Assembly: GCF_004214895.1 (NCBI RefSeq)
Contig: NZ_CP035952.1
Coordinates: 3,172,501-3,236,500, forward strand
Reading direction: 5' to 3'
DNA: 64,000 bases
Source: Pseudomonas tructae
Lineage (GTDB): Bacteria > Pseudomonadota > Gammaproteobacteria > Pseudomonadales > Pseudomonadaceae
Shown here: positions 9,082-15,924 of the stretch, one piece after another
Position numbering within the stretch: position 1 is the stretch's first letter
Layout: every line of letters begins with the position of its first letter
Notes under the pieces: generated by a model
The model's database searches: none
What the model was told of the DNA's origin: nothing
What the model saw: the letters and a program-made list of their open reading frames with translations, nothing else
Made by a program: the position numbers and the translations under genes

Positions 9082-10837
9082 TGATCGCCTCCTGCTCCAG
9101 TGCAATCACGTAATAGCGCTCGACACTTGCCTGCCGCCATGCACCCAACCCCGGCTGACTGTCCAGCACAGCCAGCAGTTCACCCAACGTGGCCAACTGG
9201 TAGAACTGCGCAAGGCTCAGCCACTCCCAACCCAGCTGCTGGTTAACCCTGCCGATCAACTTGATCGCCGCCAGCGAGTTGCCACCGTTGTCGAAAAAGC
9301 TGGCCGCCAGATTCCGGCTGTGCAGGCCAAAGCTCGCCAGAAAGTCCGAGCCCGAATCGCCCGCCCGGTCGCTGGTGCCGCGCACGTGCTGTTGCAGGGC
9401 GTGGGTATCGAGCTTGCCTGAGACGCGCAGGGGAAACCGCTCGATCGCAACAAAGCGCTGAGGGACCATGAACGGCGGCAAATGAGTCCGGCCATAATCG
9501 GCCAGGTCCGCTGGCGAAATTGCCGACCTACGCAGATAAACCAGCACCAAGTGTTCCACGCCGCCCGGATCATCCAGCACAACGGCACAGTCGAGCATGC
9601 CCGGATATTGCTTGAAGGCCGCAGTGATTTCGCTCAGGGATATTCGCTGGCCACGCAGCTTGATCTGGTCGTCGCGACGCCCGTGAAAGCGATAAAGGCC
9701 ATCGCTGTCGCAAGACACCAGGTCGCCGCTGCGATAGCAACGCAGCCGAGTGCCCTGCCAGTCCAGTTCGATGAACTTGTCCCGTGTCTGCGCCGCATCG
9801 CCCAGGTACCCCGGGGACAAACCAGCACCAGCGATCAACAGTTCGCCAGGCTCATCCTCAGCACAGGCACTGCCATCGTCACGCACCACCAATAAGATGG
9901 CGTCTGCCACCGCATGGCCGATAGGAATGTCGCGGTGGTCGTCGAAGGTTCGAGGAATGGCGTAAACACAGGTGCCCATGGTGTTTTCCGTAGGCCCGTA
10001 ACCGTTGTAGATCGTCATTTCCCAGGTTGCGTCATACGCCTGACGAATGTGCGCAGGTGACAATGTCTCGCCGCCGACCATCAAGCGCTTTACCCCTTGC
10101 AGGCATTGCGCGTCGATGTCTATGAAAGTGTTGAACAGCGTCGAGGTCAACCACAAGCTGTCGACCTGCCCTGCCCTGACGTAGCGCTGCAAGGCGCTGA
10201 ACGTCAGTGGCCCGGGTGGATGAATGCACAGTTGCCCGCCATTGAGCAGGCTGGTCCAGATCTCGAACTGCGACGCATCGAAGGTCAGGTTCGAGGCATA
10301 GAGCATGCCAAAGCCCGGGGTCAGCGCGAAGTGCTGCGGCCGATCACAAAAGCCAAGCACGCCCTGATGGGTGCAGGGGATGATTTTCGGCGCACCGGTG
10401 GTGCCGCTGGAGAAGTTCACATACACCGCTTCCTCGCCACTCAAGGCCGGCCAGTGCGACGGCAGCGGCGCCGGCGCGAGCAGGTCGGCGAGCAGCAGGT
10501 TTGCCGAAGGTACTTCGCTGACGGTCCAGTCGATGCCACTGCGCGAGACGATCGCCGCATTCCACTGCGCCGGGTTGCCTGGGTCCAGATAGCAGTACGA
10601 CAAGCCCGCCCGCACCATCCCGACGATCAGCACCACCTGCTCGATCGAGCGCTGCACATCAAAGGCCAGCGTGGTGCCCGGTGCCAGGCCCAAGCCAAGC
10701 AAATGCGCTGCCACAACCGCCGAACACTCCTGCAACTGGGCATAGCTGATTGTCTGCCCATTGCAGCTCAGGGCAATGTCGTGCGCATGGCGGGCAAATA
10801 TTTGCTCCAGGCGCTCAGGTATTGATACACACGTCAT
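9074..10837 (-). CDS. NRPS adenylation-PCP didomain
   Basis: 587 residues. The A domain covers about 1-485 with core A3 FSSGTTGAPK (142-151), A4 FDASQFEIW, A5 NGYGPTENT, A7 YRSGD and A10 VSGKLD (catalytic Lys). The PCP follows, with the phosphopantetheine Ser521 in FFDNGGNSLAAI. The ten-residue specificity code, aligned by eye to GrsA, reads D-A-F-W-M-G-G-M-G-K, close in its first half to hydrophobic (Val-type) pockets. This is only a hint at substrate. There is no condensation domain; the next gene supplies one in trans. The start ATG 10837 lies 4 bases after the upstream stop. Confidence 0.9.
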   Translation of the reverse strand: MTCVSIPERLEQIFARHAHDIALSCNGQTISYAQLQECSAVVAAHLLGLGLAPGTTLAFDVQRSIEQVVLIVGMVRAGLSYCYLDPGNPAQWNAAIVSRSGIDWTVSEVPSANLLLADLLAPAPLPSHWPALSGEEAVYVNFSSGTTGAPKIIPCTHQGVLGFCDRPQHFALTPGFGMLYASNLTFDASQFEIWTSLLNGGQLCIHPPGPLTFSALQRYVRAGQVDSLWLTSTLFNTFIDIDAQCLQGVKRLMVGGETLSPAHIRQAYDATWEMTIYNGYGPTENTMGTCVYAIPRTFDDHRDIPIGHAVADAILLVVRDDGSACAEDEPGELLIAGAGLSPGYLGDAAQTRDKFIELDWQGTRLRCYRSGDLVSCDSDGLYRFHGRRDDQIKLRGQRISLSEITAAFKQYPGMLDCAVVLDDPGGVEHLVLVYLRRSAISPADLADYGRTHLPPFMVPQRFVAIERFPLRVSGKLDTHALQQHVRGTSDRAGDSGSDFLASFGLHSRNLAASFFDNGGNSLAAIKLIGRVNQQLGWEWLSLAQFYQLATLGELLAVLDSQPGLGAWRQASVERYYVIALEQEAINV

Positions 10838-10841
10838 GCCG

Positions 10842-11852
10842 TCAACCTTCCTGGTGATTGATCAGTTGAATGCCCGGGGCAAAGAAGGCCGCCGAGTTGT
10901 AGCGGAGCAACGCTTGGGTAACAGGCTGCTGCTCGCGTCGCAGGCAGTCCAGCCACACTTGGCTGTGCACCAGATCGTCCAGGCAGCGTGCAATGTTGTG
11001 ATCGACCGTTGATTCACCCGGCACACTGAGCAGGCTCTTGCGTCCATGGTGGTAGTCGTCATCGCGGTAGCCTGTGCCACAGCGCGATGCATTGACGATA
11101 TCGACATTGCCCAACTGCGGGGACAGTTCAAGGGACAGGCTGACGCGCCCGACATTGACCAGCCGCGAACGGCCGCGACCCTTGCCCTGCGGGTTGAGCA
11201 GGCTGATCAATCGCGGCAGCAGCGCTGTGATGTCGGCGTCAATACACAGGAATATCGTGCTAAAGCGCCCACTCAGCGCCTGCAGGTCACCCTGCAGATC
11301 AAGGGTACGGAGCGGCAGGCCGGTCTCGATGGCGTGCGGGTTGAGATCAGCCGCCCAGACCTGAACCTTGCGCCGCGCGGCCACCAGGCTCAGCAACTTG
11401 CCGACCGGTCCCATGCCAACCACCAGAATCTGCTCGCCCTCCTCCAACTGGCCACGGTCAGCGGCATGTACCGCTGTGGCGCCAAGGGTGGCGAGTACTG
11501 CCTGGTCCAGGCTGAGTGCGTCCGGCACCCGGCAGACCAGCCGCTGCGGTACGTTGATCCAGTTGGAGTGGGTGGCGATGTTCCAGCCCATGGCCACCAC
11601 CCGGTCGCCGGGGGTGAACTGATCGACCTGCGCACCCACCCCGCTGACAACGCCCGCAGCACAGTAACCGAGCGGCAGTTGCTCACCGCTCTGGGCAACC
11701 TGGCGAATGTAGTGTCGCTCGGTGCCCGGGCTGACCAGCGTGTAGTCTACGGCCACTTGCACCTCAGTCGGTGCGGGCGCGCCCAGCGACGCCTGCAAGC
11801 GTTGCACACCGTCAGCACCGCAGGCGGTGAGGGTGTATCGAAGTCTGCTCAT
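10842..11852 (-). CDS. MDR-superfamily (zinc alcohol dehydrogenase-like) oxidoreductase
   Basis: 336 residues with a GroES-like N-terminal half (VSPGTERHYIRQ, LGYCAAGVV, FTPGDRVVAMGW) and a Rossmann NAD(P)-binding half with VVGMGPVGKL. It belongs with COG1063-type dehydrogenases of the SPGTE subgroup. The Cys/His ligands of classical catalytic zinc were not recognisable, so zinc dependence is doubtful. The chosen start ATG 11852 forms an ATGA overlap with the EPSPS-like gene. In the pathway it would oxidise or reduce a hydroxyl/keto group on the intermediate before or after transamination (inference). Confidence 0.8.
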   Translation of the reverse strand: MSRLRYTLTACGADGVQRLQASLGAPAPTEVQVAVDYTLVSPGTERHYIRQVAQSGEQLPLGYCAAGVVSGVGAQVDQFTPGDRVVAMGWNIATHSNWINVPQRLVCRVPDALSLDQAVLATLGATAVHAADRGQLEEGEQILVVGMGPVGKLLSLVAARRKVQVWAADLNPHAIETGLPLRTLDLQGDLQALSGRFSTIFLCIDADITALLPRLISLLNPQGKGRGRSRLVNVGRVSLSLELSPQLGNVDIVNASRCGTGYRDDDYHHGRKSLLSVPGESTVDHNIARCLDDLVHSQVWLDCLRREQQPVTQALLRYNSAAFFAPGIQLINHQEG

Positions 11853-13195
11853 AAGCCACTGCGTCCTGTGAGGGTGTCCAGGCATTCGGCAAAGCCCGGG
11901 AATGAGGTCGTGTAGCAATGCCCTTCAAGAACGGTGCCCTGTAACCCATGGGCCAGCAGCAATACGTGAGCAGTCATCGACAGTCGATGGTCACCGAAGG
12001 TTGGCACGGCCTTGGGCGCATGGGGGACTTGTGCGCCGTCTACACGAACGTCATAGCCGTGTACCTGATAGTCCAGCCCGAAGGCATTGAGCGTACGGCG
12101 GGTCGCCTCGATGCGATCGGACTCCTTGAAGGTCAGTTCGTAAAGGTCGGTGAAGGTCGCCTGGCCTGGCAACAGGCAGGCGATCGCCAAGGCCAGTGGC
12201 ACTTCGTCGATCATCGCGTGAAACAGGTCCTTGTCACGCAGGTCGTGAGCCCTGGGTTCACCGCCGCCTTCAAGGATCAGCCGACCGATCGGTTCGCCAT
12301 GACGCACGCTGTCCACCACCACGGTCAGCTTGAAGCCGCACAGGCCAAGCCAGGTGAAAAAGCCCTGCCGTGTGGGGTTCAGGCAGACGTTGTCGAAGGT
12401 CAACTGCTGCTGCGCGCGGCCCCGGTTACACAGCAGGAACAGCGCAGCCGGATAGGCAATCGCCGAGGGGTCTTGTGGAATGCAAATCTCCTCGGGCACC
12501 GTGCACTGGCGTGGCTGATATTCGATGTGGTGATGGCGTTCGAGCAGGCTGTCGCCAAAGCTGTTGACGATTCGCTGGGTGTGATCCCGAGACACCACCG
12601 GGTAGCTGATCGACAGGGCCTTGCGGGCCGCTACACCGGCAAACAGCAAGGTGCTGATGGCCTGGGCACTGCCGATGCGGATCAAGGCATGGCCACCGTT
12701 GAATTGCGCCTTGTTGATGCGCACCGGCAGCGAGCCGGGCGTGCCCAGGTAGCGCAGGTCAGCGCCCATCTGATTCAACGGCTCGACGATCCAGTCGAAG
12801 GGGCGATTGCGCAGGGTTTCATCGCCATCGACGATGCACGGCACATTCAAGCCTACCAGCATGCCAATCAGCATCCGTGCAGCGGCGCTCGAAGGGCCCA
12901 GGTCAACCACTGTCTCGTGGGTATCAGCAGCGAAGTCGCCGCTGATACTCACGCAGTCGCGGGTCTCTTCCTGCTTCACCTGCAAACCCAGTTGTTGCAA
13001 GGCATCCAGCAATAGCGTCACGGCTTTGCCACGGTTGAGCGAGCGCAACTTGACCGGGTGCGCCGCCAGTGCCGCGAACAGAATCATCCGGTGGCTGATG
13101 GATTTGTCCGAAGGCAGGCGCTCATCGACATTCACCCAGACCTGATGTTCGCCATCGAGTTTGAAATCTATCTGTCGGTCCGGGTAATCGATCAT
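11849..13195 (-). CDS. Divergent EPSP-synthase (enolpyruvyl transferase) homologue
   Basis: 448 residues spanning the whole EPSP synthase fold. Conserved: PSDKSISHR (K31, R36), GDETLRNRPF, SRDHT (203-206), MIDE (D330), KESDRI (E358), GDHRLSM and TSFPGF. Changed: the LGNSGTAMR loop is LGPSSAAAR (99-107), the SAQxKS box is SAQAIS (176-181) without Lys, and the early acidic DD patch is NRGK. PEP-site residues therefore look partly kept while the shikimate-3-phosphate side is rebuilt. Housekeeping AroA of Pseudomonas is normally fused to TyrA, so this is a specialised paralogue. EPSPS relatives are thought to take part in shikimate-derived ring pathways such as cyclohexanecarboxylate formation (recalled). 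It starts at ATG 13195 with an ATGA overlap. Confidence 0.85.
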   Translation of the reverse strand: MIDYPDRQIDFKLDGEHQVWVNVDERLPSDKSISHRMILFAALAAHPVKLRSLNRGKAVTLLLDALQQLGLQVKQEETRDCVSISGDFAADTHETVVDLGPSSAAARMLIGMLVGLNVPCIVDGDETLRNRPFDWIVEPLNQMGADLRYLGTPGSLPVRINKAQFNGGHALIRIGSAQAISTLLFAGVAARKALSISYPVVSRDHTQRIVNSFGDSLLERHHHIEYQPRQCTVPEEICIPQDPSAIAYPAALFLLCNRGRAQQQLTFDNVCLNPTRQGFFTWLGLCGFKLTVVVDSVRHGEPIGRLILEGGGEPRAHDLRDKDLFHAMIDEVPLALAIACLLPGQATFTDLYELTFKESDRIEATRRTLNAFGLDYQVHGYDVRVDGAQVPHAPKAVPTFGDHRLSMTAHVLLLAHGLQGTVLEGHCYTTSFPGFAECLDTLTGRSGL

Positions 13196-14409
13196 TGTGC
13201 ACTCCTGTAGTTGGCGGGGTTGATCAGTTCGGCGTCATCCACTAACGCCATCTCGTCGAAAAGGTCACCGATGCCTGGGCCGGCGGGCAGCACCAGATCT
13301 TGCGTCTCGTAGAAACGCCGACGGTTTTTCTTGCGCTCAAGGCCAAGGTTGAAACCGCTCAGGTCAATCGCCCAGGTTTCCAGGCGACCATGGGCAATCG
13401 CTCTGTCAACCAGTAACTGGCCCATGTCGGTACGCACCAGCGCACGGCCATGCTTCTTTTCTTGCGAGCCGTTGAGGCTGGCTTCGAAGATATTCGGGTC
13501 ACCATCACAGACGCTGACGTCCGCCAGGCCGCTCATCCAGTCGCCGCAGCTCAGGCAGCGAAAAGTCTTGTTGTCCTTGAGCTTGCCGAGGATTTCCCAG
13601 AAATCGATGCCCAAGGTCTGGTTGTCGATCAGCGTTACCTGCAAGCGTCCGGGGTACTCGCCTTCGCGGTACTTGATATCCGTGACCTGCTGTGGGTCCT
13701 GGGCCAGCACATCACTGATGATGCTGCGGGTACCGGCCGGCAAGGTGTTGGACGAACAGGCGGTTTCAATCACACAGACAATCTGGCTTTTCGCCCAGCG
13801 GCCAATGGCCGTGTCCCGACGCTGCAGCTTGCGGATAGCCTGCACATGGCACGCCAGGCCAACCAAGGCGATACGCGCCTGAGGCGTTTGCTCGAAGCAC
13901 TCGCGCAAGGCATTGAGGTACGGCGCCAGTTGATAGGTGGACTGGGCGTTGTTGATAATCGCTTGCTCAGCACCATCCACTTGCGCAGCACTGCGCCAGC
14001 CTTGCTGTGCATGGCGGCCCATGGTCAACGTCAGGTCCACGCCCAAATGCGCCCGCGCAGTCAGCAGCAAGGTGGTTGCGGTACCGCCGCTGGCCGAACG
14101 CCGAACGATGTGCGCGTCGGTCGAGCGTGCGCCGATTGCCACCCGATTGATCCCCAGCCAGCGCTCCTGGGCGGTGCGCGTGCGGCCAAACAGTTCCTGT
14201 TCGGCGCGGTCCGTGTCTGGCTGCAGCCCTGGGCAGACTGCCAGACATTCACCGCAGGGCTCGCACTGATCACCCGCAAGGTCCAGCACCGGCGTGACCG
14301 TGTCGGGGTCGAAGCTGATCAACTGCTCCGGACAGACCAGGGCGCAAGCACCGCAGCCTGCGCAAAGGTTCTGGTCAAGAACGGTGAGTTTCAACAACAT
14401 CCCTGTCAT
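13192..14409 (-). CDS. FrhB-type iron-sulfur flavoprotein reductase
   Basis: 405 residues of the coenzyme F420 hydrogenase/dehydrogenase beta-subunit family. An N-terminal bacterial ferredoxin domain holds two [4Fe-4S] Cys sets: C16, C19, C22, C26 and C49, C52, C55, C59. The FrhB-type N and C domains follow, with extra Cys in IETACSS and FRCLSCGDWM. Family members include ferredoxin-dependent double-bond reductases such as the BciB vinyl reductase. Pseudomonas is not known to make F420, so ferredoxin/flavin chemistry is more likely. ATG 14409 is preferred over an in-frame TTG at 14424 because of the GAGG spacing. Its stop overlaps the EPSPS-like start. It may reduce a C=C bond created by that enzyme (inference). 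Confidence 0.8.
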   Translation of the reverse strand: MTGMLLKLTVLDQNLCAGCGACALVCPEQLISFDPDTVTPVLDLAGDQCEPCGECLAVCPGLQPDTDRAEQELFGRTRTAQERWLGINRVAIGARSTDAHIVRRSASGGTATTLLLTARAHLGVDLTLTMGRHAQQGWRSAAQVDGAEQAIINNAQSTYQLAPYLNALRECFEQTPQARIALVGLACHVQAIRKLQRRDTAIGRWAKSQIVCVIETACSSNTLPAGTRSIISDVLAQDPQQVTDIKYREGEYPGRLQVTLIDNQTLGIDFWEILGKLKDNKTFRCLSCGDWMSGLADVSVCDGDPNIFEASLNGSQEKKHGRALVRTDMGQLLVDRAIAHGRLETWAIDLSGFNLGLERKKNRRRFYETQDLVLPAGPGIGDLFDEMALVDDAELINPANYRSAQ

Positions 14410-14514
14410 TTTCAGTAACCTCAAGTGCCGATTTTCGGGTGCAGGAAGCCACGCCCTCGAAAAGACTCAAGGGCGGCGACTAAAACGATGTGTTGTCAGT
14501 AAGCAGCTGTCAGT

Positions 14515-14982
14515 TCAAAGGCTGCGCTGCATTTTTACGATCTCCAGCGAGACCGGGCTGCTCCCTCGGCTGAAGGTGCCTTCGCCGATTTTCTGAAAAC
14601 CATGCCGGGCGTAAAAGAGCTCGGCCGTGAGGGTGGCTTCCAGGTAGGCCATTTGCGCACCGCCATTGCGCAGGTGTTCGATAGCCACCTCAAGCAATCG
14701 GCTGCCGATACCGCGGCGGGCGCCGTCACCGCAAATGAACAGCTTGCTGATCTCGTTGCCCTCGACCTCGACGAAACCCTGAATCGAATCGGTCTCGGCC
14801 AGCCACAGCAAGCCCTTGTCAATTGCTTCACGGTAGGTCTGCGGTGAGCGCCCGTCGAGCCACATGCTGATCTGCTCGGGGCTGTAATCCTGGGTGCAAA
14901 GGCGCTCCACCGAGTTGCGATGGGCGTTGAAAATGCCATTGGCGTCGTCCGCAGTGGCCAAGCGAATCTGCAGGTCGTTCAT
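14515..14982 (-). CDS. GNAT family N-acetyltransferase in NRPS cluster
   Basis: 155-residue GNAT enzyme. The CoA loop is GARRGIGSRLLEVAIEHL, preceded by the SKLFICGD strand; ELFYARHGFQKIGEG is the typical end. Its ATG at 14982 directly follows the stop of the EamA gene (TGAATG), so translation is coupled. It may acetylate the product or an intermediate, for example as self-protection alongside the exporter (inference). A 105-base gap downstream, with a weak CGCCCT/AGGGCG inverted repeat at 14452-14475, is the largest break inside the operon. Confidence 0.8.
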   Translation of the reverse strand: MNDLQIRLATADDANGIFNAHRNSVERLCTQDYSPEQISMWLDGRSPQTYREAIDKGLLWLAETDSIQGFVEVEGNEISKLFICGDGARRGIGSRLLEVAIEHLRNGGAQMAYLEATLTAELFYARHGFQKIGEGTFSRGSSPVSLEIVKMQRSL

Positions 14983-15915
14983 TCAGGAAAACTCCAGTTT
15001 CTTCAGTCCAGGGTTGTATCGACATTTGAAGTTGATCAGGCTGCCAAGCATTACCAGCGCACTGCCGATCATCATGTGCAGGCCCAAGGGCGTTTCGCCC
15101 AGCCACACCGACAGGTAACTTGCGCCGATCGGATACAGCACGCCGACATAGCCGGCGTTCTCTGCCCCTACCCGCTTGATCAGGTCAATGAACAGCACGA
15201 ACACCAGTGCTGAACAGATCACCCCCAGATACAACAGGATGCTGGCATCGGCCAGGGTCGAAGGCAGTTGCAGGCCCTTGCCGGTCAGCAGCAGGCTGAG
15301 TGCGTAGAGGGCACAGGCCCAGCCGGCAGCCACCTTGTTGATGTGCAAGGTGCCCAGGCCATGGCTGCGCTGAATGTGCTCCGAGAGCACCGAGCCAAGG
15401 GCCACGCCAAGAAACGACGTCAGGGCCAGCACGGTGCCGGGCAGGGACAAGGGCCGAGCATCGTCGCCGAGCATGAACAGCCCCAGGCCAAGCAGGCTCA
15501 CCAGGCCGCCAACCAGGCTGTGTATGGCAACCGGCGCGTTGAACAGCAGGCGCTTGAGGCCGATGATGTAGAAAATCACCAACGCACTCAGGCACGCCAT
15601 CTGTGCACTGCCCATATAAGCGGTGGCCAGGTAGGCCAGGCCGATACCTGCATAAAAATACACCGCCCCCACGGTGGCCATCTGCAGGTAAGCGCTACGC
15701 GTCACCTTGGCCTGCACGGTGCCAAACAACCGCTGCCACAGCCACAACACCAGGTAGGCAATAAAAAACCGCAGCATCAGCGAAGAGCCGATGTCGGAGC
15801 GCTCTACCTGTAGCGAGATGGCGATCCAGTTGGTCGACCAGATCATCAGGCAACCGACGAACATCAGCGGTGCGATCAGTGAACGGGGTTTCTTGTTGTT
15901 GTGATCAGCGTTCAT
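14983..15915 (-). CDS. EamA/DMT family transporter, probable exporter
   Basis: 310 residues with about ten hydrophobic segments arranged as two EamA repeats. It starts MFVGCLMIWSTNWIAI after a short polar N-terminus. The second repeat begins near VLALTSFLGVALGSVL and ends LYPIGASYLSVWLGE. RBS GGAGTAGAG precedes ATG 15915. Drug/metabolite transporters of this type export amino acids and small metabolites. Placed between the NRPS gene (9 bases upstream) and the acetyltransferase, it most likely exports the cluster product. Confidence 0.85.
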   Translation of the reverse strand: MNADHNNKKPRSLIAPLMFVGCLMIWSTNWIAISLQVERSDIGSSLMLRFFIAYLVLWLWQRLFGTVQAKVTRSAYLQMATVGAVYFYAGIGLAYLATAYMGSAQMACLSALVIFYIIGLKRLLFNAPVAIHSLVGGLVSLLGLGLFMLGDDARPLSLPGTVLALTSFLGVALGSVLSEHIQRSHGLGTLHINKVAAGWACALYALSLLLTGKGLQLPSTLADASILLYLGVICSALVFVLFIDLIKRVGAENAGYVGVLYPIGASYLSVWLGETPLGLHMMIGSALVMLGSLINFKCRYNPGLKKLEFS

Positions 15916-15924
15916 GGTTGTTCT

